DNA from: Peptococcaceae bacterium BRH_c8a
GTDB lineage: Bacteria; Bacillota; Desulfotomaculia; Desulfotomaculales; Desulfallaceae
Direction of reading: 5' to 3'
DNA length: 64,000 nucleotides
NCBI GenBank assembly: GCA_000961575.1
Contig: LADP01000042.1
Coordinates: forward strand, 62,001-126,000
Both the position numbers and the translations under genes were made by a program. Numbering within the stretch: position 1 is the stretch's first letter; each line of letters opens with the position of its first letter. Below the pieces are notes generated by a model. It ran no database searches and had not been told where the DNA came from. It worked only from the letters and a program-made list of their open reading frames with translations. Positions 7,276 through 16,291 of this stretch are shown piece after piece.

Positions 7276-8109
7276 GTGAGCATGGAGTATAACCTGGCTG
7301 TCTGCCAGTTAAAGGTTTCAGTTGACAAGGCAGACAATATTGCCCGGGCGGAAAAGATGGTTCGGGAAGCAGCGGCCATGGGCGCCCGGGTTGTTACGCT
7401 GCCGGAGATGTTTAACAGTCCCTACCAAACTGTCCTGTTTCCCTCGTACGCCGAGTCCTACCCGGATGGTGAAACGGTACGCATGTTGGCCCGGGTGGCC
7501 AATGAGGCGGGTATCATACTGGTGGGTGGCTCAATACCCGAGAGGGACGGGGCGTTTGTTTACAACACTTCCTTTATTTTCGGGCCGGGAGGCCGGCTGC
7601 TGGGACGGCACCGCAAAATGCACCTTTTTGATGTAGACCTGCCCGGCCTGAGCATCAGAGAATCCAGCACCTTGGGACCGGGCGCCGAGTATACTGTTGT
7701 TGATGCCGGTTTTGCCAAACTTGGGGTATGTATCTGTTTTGACGTGCGGTTCCCTGAACTGGCCCGCCTGATGGCCCTGGCCGGGGCTCAGGTAATGGTG
7801 GCACCAGGGGCTTTTAACATGATTACCGGTCCGGCACACTGGGAATTGACCATGCGGGCTCGGGCGGTGGACAATCAGTTTTACGTGGCGGCGGCTTCAC
7901 CAGCCCGGGATGAAAATGACAAGTATGTGGCCTTTGGCCACTCAATGATTGTAGATCCCTGGGGAGAGGTTCTCCAAAAGGCGGGCACAGATGAGGAAAT
8001 AATTATCGCCGTCATTGATCCGGCCAGGATTGATGAAGTGAAGGGCAGACTGCCCCTGTTGCCCCAAAGGCGGATCGACCTGTACGAACTGGTGTGGAAA
8101 AAAGAGTAA
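7276..8109 (+). CDS. Carbon-nitrogen hydrolase (Nit2/omega-amidase type)
   Basis: The 277-residue protein is a single nitrilase-superfamily domain. The catalytic triad is visible: Glu in LPEMFNSPY (near residue 42), Lys in GRHRKMHLFD (near 115) and Cys in GVCICFDVRFPE (near 154). The RKMHLFD and CFDVRFPELAR motifs match the Nit2/YafV branch, which hydrolyses deaminated glutamine or glutathione. The GTG start is preceded by GGGGGGTG with a short gap; an ATG six bases on is an alternative. It stands alone between two housekeeping genes, so the precise substrate is inferred. Confidence 0.88.
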   Translation: MSMEYNLAVCQLKVSVDKADNIARAEKMVREAAAMGARVVTLPEMFNSPYQTVLFPSYAESYPDGETVRMLARVANEAGIILVGGSIPERDGAFVYNTSFIFGPGGRLLGRHRKMHLFDVDLPGLSIRESSTLGPGAEYTVVDAGFAKLGVCICFDVRFPELARLMALAGAQVMVAPGAFNMITGPAHWELTMRARAVDNQFYVAAASPARDENDKYVAFGHSMIVDPWGEVLQKAGTDEEIIIAVIDPARIDEVKGRLPLLPQRRIDLYELVWKKE

Positions 8110-8178
8110 TCTTGACGGCGTTAAGGCCTGCGGTGTATAAATATTCTTAGTAATGCTGGATGTGGAGGTTATTATAAA

Positions 8179-9270
8179 TTGCTGACGAGCGGAATAGTTG
8201 GTCTGCCCATGGTCGGGAAGACCACTTTCTTTAACCTGGTAACGGGTTCCGATTTGGAAACGTCCAATTTTTTAACAGGTAAAACCGAAATCAATATGGC
8301 TATGGCCCAGGTTCCCGATGCTAGGATTGACTTTTGCTCCAAGTTATATAAACCTAAGAAAACCGTCTACGCCCAAATTCAGTTTAGCGATGTGCCCGGC
8401 CTGGTGCGCGGGGCTAGCCAGGGCAAAGGTGTGGGCAACCGTTTTCTGGACGGTATTCGTAATGCCGACCTGTTGGTGCACGTGGTGCGGGCGTTCAATA
8501 ACCCCGACGTACCCCATGTGGACGGCAGTGTGGATCCCATGCGGGATTTGGAAACCGTGAACCTGGAACTGCTGCTGTCGGATATGGACCTGGTGGAGAA
8601 AAGGATTAAGCGGATTGAGGAAGGTAAAAAAATTAAAAAAGAGCAGGCCGACGAAATAGCCGTGCTGCGTAAGTGTCTGGAAGCCCTGGAAAACGAGATT
8701 AGTGTACACCAGGCGGATCTGACGGACGGCGAGCGGGCGCTGCTGGTTAATTACAGCTTTCTTACCGACAAACCCGTTATTCTGGTGGTCAATATTGATG
8801 AAGACCAACTAAGGGCCGGTGATTACCCCGGGCGGGATCAGGTGCGGGAATTTGCGTTAACTAAAGGCATTATATTACTGGAAATAAGCGGCCAGATTGA
8901 AATGGAAATCAGCCGCCTGCCCGATGAGGACAGACAGGTATTTATGGAAGACCTGGATTTGACCGAGTCCGGCATTGATAGGTTGGCCCGGGCGGCTTAC
9001 GAAACGCTGGGTTTAATCTCCTTTTTCACCGTGGGTGAAGACGAAGTGCGGGCCTGGACCATTCCTACCGCGCTGGACGCCCGGAGCGCCGCCGGCAAAA
9101 TTCACTCCGACCTGGAGCGCGGTTTTATTCGGGCTGAGGTAACGGCCTACCATGACCTGGTGGAAGCGGGCAATATGAACAAGGTTAAGGAAAAAGGACA
9201 GGCCCGCCTGGAAGGTAAAGATTATATTGTTAAAGACGGGGATATTATGAATATCCGGTTTAATGTTTAA
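8179..9270 (+). CDS. ychF: YchF/Obg-family P-loop ATPase
   Basis: The 363-residue protein has G1 at GLPMVGKTTFFN (near residues 8-19), G3 at DVPGLVRGAS (near 73) and a C-terminal TGS-like domain ending in DYIVKDGDIMNIRFNV. A coiled-coil insert (about 140-175) sits in the G domain. YchF binds ribosomes and prefers ATP. It starts at a TTG behind GGAGG. It is longer at the N-terminus-to-helix region than typical but otherwise ordinary. The next 290 bases hold two hairpins before the pilus operon. Confidence 0.9.
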   Translation: MLTSGIVGLPMVGKTTFFNLVTGSDLETSNFLTGKTEINMAMAQVPDARIDFCSKLYKPKKTVYAQIQFSDVPGLVRGASQGKGVGNRFLDGIRNADLLVHVVRAFNNPDVPHVDGSVDPMRDLETVNLELLLSDMDLVEKRIKRIEEGKKIKKEQADEIAVLRKCLEALENEISVHQADLTDGERALLVNYSFLTDKPVILVVNIDEDQLRAGDYPGRDQVREFALTKGIILLEISGQIEMEISRLPDEDRQVFMEDLDLTESGIDRLARAAYETLGLISFFTVGEDEVRAWTIPTALDARSAAGKIHSDLERGFIRAEVTAYHDLVEAGNMNKVKEKGQARLEGKDYIVKDGDIMNIRFNV

Positions 9271-9358
9271 CCAGCCGACAGCCTACCGGGACGTGCGACC
9301 CAGTCCGTATATTTTGGTAAAAACTCTTAAAAAATAACAAAAATGTATATTCTATATA

Positions 9359-9399
9359 GACAAGGTCTTACCGCTTGGCGGGAGGCCTTGTCCTTTTTT
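9359..9399 (+). terminator. Terminator downstream of ychF
   Basis: GACAAGGTCT pairs with AGGCCTTGTC around a 13-base loop and is followed by CTTTTTTA. Confidence 0.75.
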
Positions 9400-9429
9400 A
9401 TGGCCGAAACCGGGTACATGCTTTAAAAA

Positions 9430-9479
9430 ACGGGGTAGATGGTCCTAGGACATAATAAGACTATACCCGCTTTTTTTTT
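9430..9479 (+). terminator. Second hairpin with long T-run before the pilin operon
   Basis: CGGGGTA pairs with TACCCG and nine Ts follow. The 10-bp palindrome GTCCTAGGAC lies in the loop. Placed about 80 bases before the first pilin, it isolates the pilus operon from read-through or acts as a leader attenuator. Confidence 0.55.
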
Positions 9480-9557
9480 GAGACCTGAGGTTCATGTAAG
9501 ATGCTGTCAGAAGATTTAAAATTAAAACTACCAAAAAAAACCGGAGGTGTAACTTAG

Positions 9558-9749
9558 ATGACTTTAGTCAGTAGATTATGGAATGAAGAGAGCGGACAAG
9601 GCATGGCGGAATATGGTCTGATTTTGGCACTGGTGGCGGTTATATGTATCGTTGGATTTCAATTTTTAGGTGATAAGATTAATGAAAAAGTTGATGCCGT
9701 GGGTGATGAAATTATCAAGGATAGGCCAGCAACTACACCTACAACGTAA
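9558..9749 (+). CDS. flp: Flp/Fap-type pilin (class IVb prepilin)
   Basis: The 63-residue prepilin has a short leader ending in ESGQG, then MAEYGLILALVAVICIVGF, the conserved hydrophobic stretch with Glu and Tyr at positions 5 and 6 after the cleavage Gly. This is the prepilin peptidase signature of Flp pilins. After processing, about 50 residues would polymerise into the pilus shaft. A strong GGAGG lies upstream. It is first in a Tad operon that also encodes its own prepilin peptidase. Confidence 0.92.
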   Translation: MTLVSRLWNEESGQGMAEYGLILALVAVICIVGFQFLGDKINEKVDAVGDEIIKDRPATTPTT

Positions 9750-9774
9750 ATACTTATAGAAATGTGTGTAGCTA

Positions 9775-9930
9775 ATGTTAAGGAATTTAACGCTCGAAGA
9801 TAGCGGCCAGGGTATGACAGAATACGCATTAATAATTTTTCTTATAGCCATTGTGTGTGTGGTTGCTTTTCAAACCTTACCCTCGCCAATTACAGGCTGG
9901 CTTGATAAGGTGGCCGTTGAAATGGAGTAG
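9775..9930 (+). CDS. Second, shorter Flp-type pilin
   Basis: A 51-residue frame begins at the ATG at 9775, 25 bases after the first pilin. It has the leader MLRNLTLEDSGQG, then MTEYALIIFLIAIVCVVAF, with the same Gly cleavage site and Glu5/Tyr6. The mature protein would be only about 38 residues and nearly all hydrophobic helix plus a short tail (PITGWLDKVAVEME). No strong ribosome site is visible, so it may be coupled to the first pilin or made at low level as a minor pilin. The motif conservation supports a real gene. Confidence 0.78.
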   Translation: MLRNLTLEDSGQGMTEYALIIFLIAIVCVVAFQTLPSPITGWLDKVAVEME

Positions 9931-9947
9931 TTCACTTTTTTAAATAG

Positions 9948-9980
9948 GGACCCTGCTTAGGCCCGGCTTAAGTGGGGTCC
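9948..9980 (+). terminator. Hairpin between the pilins and the rest of the tad operon
   Basis: GGACCC and GGGTCC frame an inner CTTA/TAAG pairing. There is no clear T-run. Placed after highly expressed pilin genes, it may stabilise the pilin message or partly terminate it so that the assembly genes are made at lower level. Confidence 0.45.
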
Positions 9981-10008
9981 TGCTTTAGAAGAAAGGCCGG
10001 AATATACC

Positions 10009-10554
10009 ATGTCCATGCTAAATTTTGAAGTACACAACCCCACTTTGATAGACTTTCTGCTGCTGCTGGTACTGCTGTTTTGCTGTTATACCGACCTGCG
10101 TACACAAAAAATTTACAATTATGTACTGCTGCCCGCGGTACTGGCGGCCATGTTGATAAACTTCACTACCGGGGGTTTGAGTCTTTTGGGTAATAGCCTG
10201 GTCGGACTACTGGCGGGGATGGCACTTTTAACGCTCCCCTTTGCCGCCGGTGGTATCGGTGCCGGAGACGTCAAGCTGATGGGTGCCGTCGGCGCTTTCA
10301 AGGGCCCCGAGTTCGCGCTGATAGCCTTTTTGGCCGCTGCCATTGCCGGCGGAGTTTTTTCAGTTTACCTGCTAATCAGGCAAAAAAAGATGATGCTAAC
10401 CTTAAATAAAATTTACTATTTTTGCTTCAGTAAATTGTTTCATATTCCGGTTACTGTAAATTTTGGCCAACTGGATACTGCGGCTCGTCAAGATAGTTTT
10501 CCATACGCCCTGGCTATCAGCGCCGGGGCGATTCTGGCCTATTTTCTGGGGTGA
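10009..10554 (+). CDS. tadV: Prepilin peptidase TadV/CpaA type (A24 aspartic protease)
   Basis: The 181-residue membrane protein has about five to six hydrophobic segments. The first catalytic Asp is in CYTDLRTQKIYN (near residue 28) and the second in the GIGAGDVKLMGAVGA motif (near residue 87), the GxGD signature of A24 peptidases. It should cut the leaders of the two Flp pilins and possibly of TadE/TadG proteins. It lacks the N-terminal methylase domain of PilD, as usual for TadV. It is followed with overlap by the TadE-like gene. Confidence 0.9.
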   Translation: MSMLNFEVHNPTLIDFLLLLVLLFCCYTDLRTQKIYNYVLLPAVLAAMLINFTTGGLSLLGNSLVGLLAGMALLTLPFAAGGIGAGDVKLMGAVGAFKGPEFALIAFLAAAIAGGVFSVYLLIRQKKMMLTLNKIYYFCFSKLFHIPVTVNFGQLDTAARQDSFPYALAISAGAILAYFLG

Positions 10555-10559
10555 TGCAC

Positions 10560-10964
10560 GTGAGGTTATTTAACAAATTGCGCCGAGACAAAAAGGGGCA
10601 AGCCATGGTTGAGTTTGCTCTGATTCTTCCGTTGCTGTTGTTTCTGTTAATGACCATTTTTGAGTTCGGGAATATATTCCATTCCTACCTTCTGGTTACT
10701 TCGGCATCCCGGGAAGGGGCCAGGATGGGTGTAGTGGGCCATACTGATGCCGAGATAACTAACCGGGTGCAACAGATTTGCTCCACGCTTAATACCTCGC
10801 GGCTGTCAGTAAATGTTGATCCTGCGGATTCTCTTAATCGAAACAGAGGGGTTGCTTTAACGGTCAACGTTGATTATGACGTTGCCTTAATTACCCCGTT
10901 ATTAAACTACGTGCTGCCCGACCCCTTTCCCATTAAGGCTACGTCGATTATGAGAATTGAGTGA
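10560..10964 (+). CDS. tadE: TadE-like pseudopilin
   Basis: The product is about 134 residues: a basic N-terminus, then KKGQAMVEFALILPLLLFLLMTIFEFG, which is the TadE prepilin-like motif with Glu5 after the cleavage site and a long hydrophobic helix. A soluble extracytoplasmic part of about 90 residues follows. TadE proteins are minor pseudopilins needed for Flp pilus assembly. A GTG at 10560 gives the best spacing to the GGGG site; an ATG at 10554 overlaps the previous stop and is also possible. Confidence 0.85.
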   Translation: MRLFNKLRRDKKGQAMVEFALILPLLLFLLMTIFEFGNIFHSYLLVTSASREGARMGVVGHTDAEITNRVQQICSTLNTSRLSVNVDPADSLNRNRGVALTVNVDYDVALITPLLNYVLPDPFPIKATSIMRIE

Positions 10965-10991
10965 TAGGTAAAGTGTGAGGTGTGCGGTTAA

Positions 10992-11939
10992 ATGTTCGGT
11001 TTGGGGAAAAAGTTATTTAAGGAACACAAAGGTTCCGCAATGATAATGGTATCTATCGCCATGGTATCCTTAATCGGTTTTGGCTCTCTGGTGCTGGATA
11101 TAGGTAATCTTTTTTTAACCAGAAACAGGTTAAACAACGCTCTGGATGCTTCGGTTTTAGCTGCTTGCCAGGAACTGCCCGACTCAACGACCAGTGCTGG
11201 TGAGGTCGTTAAAGAATACTTCGCCAATCACGGTTTTGATGTCGGCGCCTTAACCAACTATCACATATCAGAAGACAAAAAGAAAGTAACCGCAACCGGG
11301 CAGGTAACGGTTCAGTACTTCCTGGCCAGGGTCCTGGGGATCGAATCGGCAACGGTTAAATGTACCGCAGCGGCGCAGATTATGCCGCTGACAGCGGCCA
11401 GGGGTGTGGTACCTTTGGGCATCCAAGACCAAGAATTACTGTACGATGTCAAATATACGCTTAAGGTTGCCAGCAACAGTAATACAGCAGAGTTTCTGGG
11501 GCCCGGTAACTTTGGTGTGCTGGTGCTTGATTCCACGGGTGCGGACAGTTTTGAGGATAGTTTAACGTATGGCTACGACGGAGTAATCAAAGTGGGTGAT
11601 ACGCTTAATACCGAATCAGGCAATAAGAGCGGTGCCGCTAGGGACGGGGTTAATTACCGGGTGGCCCAGTGCACGCACGCCTGCACCCCTTCAAATCACG
11701 ATCCTTCCTGTCCCAGGATTATCATCTTGCCGGTTTATGAAACCGTGGATGTACAAAACAACAAGGTCTTTAGCGTAAAAATTGTCGGATTTGCTGCCTT
11801 TCTAATGGATATCCCCGGGGATAAGATGGTTGGTAACGAGTGCTACGTGGACGGGTATTTCATAAACATGGTTGTCGAAGGGGAAGGCGAAGAAGACGCC
11901 AAGGATTACGGAGCTTACGCCGTCAAATTAATTGTTTAA
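10992..11939 (+). CDS. tadG: TadG-like pilus assembly protein
   Basis: The 315-residue protein begins with KEHKGSAMIMVSIAMVSLIGFGSLVLDIGNLFL, the TadG N-terminal motif of one membrane segment followed by ALDASVLAACQEL. The rest (from about residue 60) is extracytoplasmic beta-rich sequence, with a Cys-containing stretch at CTHACTPSNHDPSCPR (about 223-238) that may form disulfides or bind metal. There is no von Willebrand A domain, which many TadG proteins carry, so it is a short version. It lies directly after tadE. Confidence 0.82.
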   Translation: MFGLGKKLFKEHKGSAMIMVSIAMVSLIGFGSLVLDIGNLFLTRNRLNNALDASVLAACQELPDSTTSAGEVVKEYFANHGFDVGALTNYHISEDKKKVTATGQVTVQYFLARVLGIESATVKCTAAAQIMPLTAARGVVPLGIQDQELLYDVKYTLKVASNSNTAEFLGPGNFGVLVLDSTGADSFEDSLTYGYDGVIKVGDTLNTESGNKSGAARDGVNYRVAQCTHACTPSNHDPSCPRIIILPVYETVDVQNNKVFSVKIVGFAAFLMDIPGDKMVGNECYVDGYFINMVVEGEGEEDAKDYGAYAVKLIV

Positions 11940-11965
11940 CAATTAACGCAAGGGAGAAACAGGTC

Positions 11966-12685
11966 ATGAAAAAAATCAAGTTTAACGTGGTTATTCTCCT
12001 GGCCGTGGTTTTTGGTGCGGCTGCGGCATACGGGGTCTACCAGTACCTTAATAACGTTAAGGATGCTTACGTTGAGCAGGGCAATTTTGTGCAGGTGGCG
12101 GTGGCATTGCAATATATCCCAGCCAAAACGCCAATTTCACCCCAGATGTTTGCGATGAAGGAAATACCTGCCCATTATGTAAATAACGATGCCGCGGTGG
12201 ACCCCAAAGAAGTCTCTGGTAAATTGTCCAAGACCCCCTTATACCAGGACGAGCAGATTTTACGCAGCAAAGTAGCGGGGGCGGGGGATCCACCAGAAGA
12301 GCTTGCCTTTATCGTTCCGAACGGTCAGAGGGCGGTTACTGTGGCTGTTAACGAGGTCTCAGGGATTGCCGGGATGATTAGGCCCGGGGACAGAATTGAT
12401 GTGCTGGTCACCTTCGAAGAAGAGGTCGAAAAAGAGAAGAAAATGACTTCTTTGATTCTGCAAAAAATAAGGGTTCTGGCCACGGACCGGTCAATGAGCG
12501 CCACGGTGGGGCAGGGTGGTCAGGAAGGAATTTACCAAACCATAACCCTGGCAGTCACCCCCCAGCAGGCGCAACCCCTGGTCTTGGCCACTGAACATGG
12601 AAACATGAGGATGATGCTACGGTCACACGCCGACGAAACAGCAGTAAACATACCTGCTGCCAGGGTTAAAGACCTGGTTAGATAA
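11966..12685 (+). CDS. cpaB: Flp pilus assembly protein CpaB/RcpC
   Basis: The 239-residue protein has one N-terminal membrane segment (about residues 7-27), then an SAF domain (VAVALQYIPAKTPISPQMFAMKEIPAHYV) and a RcpC-like region (GMIRPGDRIDVLVTF). The CpaB/RcpC group sits in the envelope and supports pilus passage, perhaps by contacting peptidoglycan. The ATG at 11966 with AAGGGAG upstream is preferred to an earlier in-frame ATG that overlaps tadG. An outer-membrane secretin (RcpA) is absent here, consistent with a Gram-positive cell. Confidence 0.85.
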   Translation: MKKIKFNVVILLAVVFGAAAAYGVYQYLNNVKDAYVEQGNFVQVAVALQYIPAKTPISPQMFAMKEIPAHYVNNDAAVDPKEVSGKLSKTPLYQDEQILRSKVAGAGDPPEELAFIVPNGQRAVTVAVNEVSGIAGMIRPGDRIDVLVTFEEEVEKEKKMTSLILQKIRVLATDRSMSATVGQGGQEGIYQTITLAVTPQQAQPLVLATEHGNMRMMLRSHADETAVNIPAARVKDLVR

Positions 12686-12702
12686 AGAAAGGAGGGCTGA
12701 CA

Positions 12703-13932
12703 GTGCAACAAATCAGAGTTTTTATTGTAGACGACGCGCAAAACACCAGGGAAGATATTAAAAGGTTTTTGTACTTTGAAGAGGACATGGAGGTTGTAGG
12801 TGAGGCTTCAACCGGGGAAGAAGCGGTGAGCCTCTGCAAGGACGGCAAGCCTGACGTAATATTAATGGATATCAACCTGCCGGGTATGGATGGCATCCAG
12901 GCTTCCGAACAGATATCACTTTTATTGCCCGAGGCCGCCATTGTGATTATTTCGATCCAGGGCGAGCAAGAGTACCTTAAAAAAGCGATGGCTGCCGGTG
13001 CCAGGGATTACCTGGTGAAACCTTTTACCAGTATGGAACTGGCGGAAACCGTCCGCCGGGTCTGTGCCTTCGCTCGTAAAAAGCGCCTGCATTTGGTGGG
13101 TGAGGAAAAACCAAATGCCAAGGTCAGAGCAAAAAACGGCAAAATTATAACCCTCTTCAGCACTAAGGGGGGGGTGGGTAAAACCACAGTCGCCTGCAAC
13201 TTAGCCATCGCTATTGCCGCGGAATCTCTAAAGGACGTGGTGCTGGTGGATTTGGATCTGCAGGGTGGCGACGTGTCTGTAATCCTGAATTTTAACAACG
13301 TGCAAACCATAGCCGACCTGGTGCAGGAGGATATAGAGAACGACCCGACCGTTACCGATACTTGCCTGTCTGCCCATTTTTCCGGTGTTAATGTACTTAG
13401 CGCTCCGGCCAGTCCCGAACAGGCGGAATTGGTGACGCCGCAGCACATCAATTCGTTGATCGGTTATCTGAAAACGCGATTTGATTTTGTGGTGGTTGAT
13501 ACAGCCCCCCATTATAGCGAAATCAATTTAAACGTGCTGGAAATGAGCGACAGTGTAGTGGTGATGCTGGCCCAGGATCTGCCCACCTTAAAGCATACCC
13601 GTTCAACTATTGAAGTATTAAGTGCCCTAAACCACAGGGAAAAAATTAATCTGGTACTAAACCGTTTACGGAGTGACGGTATCAGCGTCAAGGAACTGGA
13701 GAAAAGTCTTGACCTGGCATTGGCCGCTGCCATTCCCACCGACGACCGGACAGTGCTGCAGTCGGTGAATAAGGGACAGCCTTTCGTTCTGGGGCAGAAA
13801 TCAAGCCGTGTTTCAGAGTGTATTTTTGAGCTCGCCAAAATGATGAGCCGGGAAAAAAAGACTGACCAAAATACCTCAAAAATTACAGCCCCGATGAACC
13901 CAATTAAAAAGTTGTTTAGCCTGTCGAGGTGA
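12703..13932 (+). CDS. tadZ: TadZ/CpaE pilus localisation ATPase with N-terminal receiver domain
   Basis: The 409-residue protein has a response-regulator receiver domain (about 1-120): acidic pair in FIVDDAQNT, phospho-acceptor Asp in DVILMDINLPGMDG and Lys in YLVKPF. A MinD/ParA-type ATPase follows (about 145-380) with deviant Walker A FSTKGGVGKTTVACN and a DLDLQGGD switch. TadZ proteins place the pilus machine at its site in the cell. Here the receiver keeps its phosphorylation residues, so it may truly be phosphorylated. It starts at a GTG behind AAAGGAGGG. Confidence 0.9.
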   Translation: MQQIRVFIVDDAQNTREDIKRFLYFEEDMEVVGEASTGEEAVSLCKDGKPDVILMDINLPGMDGIQASEQISLLLPEAAIVIISIQGEQEYLKKAMAAGARDYLVKPFTSMELAETVRRVCAFARKKRLHLVGEEKPNAKVRAKNGKIITLFSTKGGVGKTTVACNLAIAIAAESLKDVVLVDLDLQGGDVSVILNFNNVQTIADLVQEDIENDPTVTDTCLSAHFSGVNVLSAPASPEQAELVTPQHINSLIGYLKTRFDFVVVDTAPHYSEINLNVLEMSDSVVVMLAQDLPTLKHTRSTIEVLSALNHREKINLVLNRLRSDGISVKELEKSLDLALAAAIPTDDRTVLQSVNKGQPFVLGQKSSRVSECIFELAKMMSREKKTDQNTSKITAPMNPIKKLFSLSR

Positions 13933-13940
13933 AATAAAGT

Positions 13941-15284
13941 ATGTCTCTAATGGAGCGATTGGAGAAAAACGTCTCCCGGGTGGCGCCGCCCTCCCTCCCG
14001 GAAATGCCGGTTAAAGACACCTACAAAGAATTGCGGGCGGCATTGCATAAAAAAATTATCGCCGAGTTTTCCGGATCCATATTAGAACCCGGCCATGATG
14101 GTGAGGTAGCCCAAAAAATAGAGACGCTGGTAATGCAGCTATTAGCTTCTGAAAACGGTGGTCTATCCAGGGCGGAAAGGGATCGCCTGGCGGATGAAGT
14201 GATTAACGATGCCATCGGCTTTGGTCCCATTACCCCGTTGTTGGAAGACCCGGATATAACAGAAGTAATGGTGAACGGACCAGACACGGTATACATGGAG
14301 CAAAAAGGCCACCTAAAGTTAGCGGGGGTAAGGTTTAGAGACGAAGACCATGTTTATCACCTGATTGAAAAAATTGTGGCTCCCATAGGCCGGCGTATTG
14401 ACGAAAGTTCACCCATGGTTGATGCCAGGCTGCCGGACGGTTCCCGGGTGAACGTAATCATTCCCCCTTTGTCATTGACCGGACCGGTAATTACGATCAG
14501 GAAGTTTTTTCGGGACCCTTTAAAGGTGGATGACTTGATTAACTTTGGCTCTCTTACCGAGGAAATGGCTGACTTTCTAGATGCGTGTGTCAAGGCGCGC
14601 CTGAACGTAGTAGTATCCGGCGGTACCGGTAGCGGTAAAACTACAACTCTGAACGTGTTATCCTCTTTTATTCCGGCCAGTGACCGTATTGTCACCATTG
14701 AGGATTCGGCGGAACTACAGTTGCGGCAGGGCCACGTAGTCACCTTGGAAAGCCGGCCGCCGAATATTGAGGGTAAAGGGGCCATTAACATCCGCGACCT
14801 GGTACGTAACAGCTTACGGATGCGCCCGGATCGGATAGTGGTGGGCGAGGTGCGCGGCGGTGAGGCTCTGGATATGCTGCAGGCCATGAACACCGGTCAC
14901 GACGGCTCATTGACCACCGGTCACGCCAATACCCCCCGGGATATGTTGTCCCGCCTGGAAACCATGGTGCTGATGGCAGGCATGGAAATCCCGGTCCGGG
15001 CCATCAGGGAACAAATTTCCTCGGCCATTGACTTGATCATCCAGCAGGCCCGGATGCGCGATGGTTCTAGAAAGATTACCCATATCACCGAGGTGCAGGG
15101 GATGGAAGGTGAAATAATCACTCTGCAGGACCTTTTTTTATACAAACAAACCGGGATAGACGAGCAGGGTAAGTTAAAGGGCAGTTTCGCCGCCACCGGC
15201 ATTAAACCGAGGTTTATAGACCAGTTTGAAGCGTACGGTATCACCCTGCGCCACGACTTGTTTGCCGGCGATTACTGGGGATAA
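13941..15284 (+). CDS. tadA: TadA/CpaF secretion ATPase
   Basis: The 447-residue hexameric motor protein of the GspE/VirB11 family has Walker A VSGGTGSGKTTTLN (about residues 226-239), an Asp box/Walker B region around RMRPDRIVVGEVRGGEALDMLQ and a His box TTGHANTP. It powers pilin polymerisation at the inner side of the membrane through TadB and TadC. It lies 8 bases after tadZ. Confidence 0.95.
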   Translation: MSLMERLEKNVSRVAPPSLPEMPVKDTYKELRAALHKKIIAEFSGSILEPGHDGEVAQKIETLVMQLLASENGGLSRAERDRLADEVINDAIGFGPITPLLEDPDITEVMVNGPDTVYMEQKGHLKLAGVRFRDEDHVYHLIEKIVAPIGRRIDESSPMVDARLPDGSRVNVIIPPLSLTGPVITIRKFFRDPLKVDDLINFGSLTEEMADFLDACVKARLNVVVSGGTGSGKTTTLNVLSSFIPASDRIVTIEDSAELQLRQGHVVTLESRPPNIEGKGAINIRDLVRNSLRMRPDRIVVGEVRGGEALDMLQAMNTGHDGSLTTGHANTPRDMLSRLETMVLMAGMEIPVRAIREQISSAIDLIIQQARMRDGSRKITHITEVQGMEGEIITLQDLFLYKQTGIDEQGKLKGSFAATGIKPRFIDQFEAYGITLRHDLFAGDYWG

Positions 15285-15310
15285 AGGCCAGGGATAGCGA
15301 GGTGATGTAA

Positions 15311-16276
15311 GTGTCTTTAGCATACATAGCGGGACTGGTGTTCACCACAGTTATATTAACTATATTAGGAGTTTACAGCTTAAAAACTGTAAGCGAGCAG
15401 GAATTTTCCCAGCGCATGGCCCGGATTTTAAAGAAAAAAGATGGCAAGCCGGGAGAAGCGGGTGTCGACCGGTTGAAGGGTGCCGGTGGTGGTTTATACC
15501 GGGGTCTGAAAAAAATCCTCAGTGCTACCCCGCTTAAAAGACGGGTGGAAAAAGAACTCACCCGGGCCGACCTGCCGCTCCGGGGAGAAGAATTTATGGC
15601 CTTCACTGTAATCGGGCTTGGTGGTGTGTTGCTGTCCGTGCTGATATTCACCGGCAGCTTACTGACGGTACTCAGCGCTATGGTTGTTATGCTGCCGGCA
15701 CCCTATGTTTTTATTAGCCGGGCCAGGCAGAAAAGGCTGCAGCTTTTTAACAGTCAGATTAGTGATGCCCTGGTTATTATCGCCAACTCGCTGCGCTCAG
15801 GTTTTAGCTTTCTTCAGGCTATGGATCTGGTCAGGCGGGAAATGCCCGATCCCATCGCCAAGGAGTTTGGCCGCGCTTTTCAGGAAATCAACTTGGGGAC
15901 ACCCACGGAACAGGCGCTCACCAATATGGCTGAGCGGGTGGACAGCGACGACCTGGACATGGTAATTACAGCGGTTCTAATCCAGAGGCAGGTCGGGGGT
16001 AACCTGGCCGAGGTGCTGGATAAGATTGCTCACACCATCAAAGAGCGAATCCGGATTAAGGGCGAAATCAAAACCCTGACGGCTCAGGGTAGGATTTCAG
16101 GCATAGTTATCGGGTTGATGCCGGTGGCTCTTTGCCTGTTCCTGTATGTGTCTAATCCTGAATATATCTCCCTGCTTTTTAATAACCAAGTTGGGCTGAT
16201 CATGGTTGGCGCTGCTCTAATTGCCCAGGGCGTAGGTTTCTTTGCGATTAGGCGGATAGTGGACATCAAGTATTAA
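15311..16276 (+). CDS. tadB: TadB pilus assembly platform protein
   Basis: The 321-residue membrane protein has an N-terminal segment (about 3-23), two segments near 95-135 and two near 255-315, with the GspF/TadB cytoplasmic domain (ISDALVIIANSLRSGFSFLQAMDLV) between. It is the first of two paralogous platform proteins that couple TadA to pilin extraction. It starts at a GTG and is followed at 15 bp by tadC. Confidence 0.92.
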   Translation: MSLAYIAGLVFTTVILTILGVYSLKTVSEQEFSQRMARILKKKDGKPGEAGVDRLKGAGGGLYRGLKKILSATPLKRRVEKELTRADLPLRGEEFMAFTVIGLGGVLLSVLIFTGSLLTVLSAMVVMLPAPYVFISRARQKRLQLFNSQISDALVIIANSLRSGFSFLQAMDLVRREMPDPIAKEFGRAFQEINLGTPTEQALTNMAERVDSDDLDMVITAVLIQRQVGGNLAEVLDKIAHTIKERIRIKGEIKTLTAQGRISGIVIGLMPVALCLFLYVSNPEYISLLFNNQVGLIMVGAALIAQGVGFFAIRRIVDIKY

Positions 16277-16291
16277 AGGAGGTGTCCGGGT

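Noticed and set aside
9271-9557. c-di-GMP riboswitch before the pilus operon
   Set aside because: No GEMM-type core sequence; the region has two terminator-like hairpins only.
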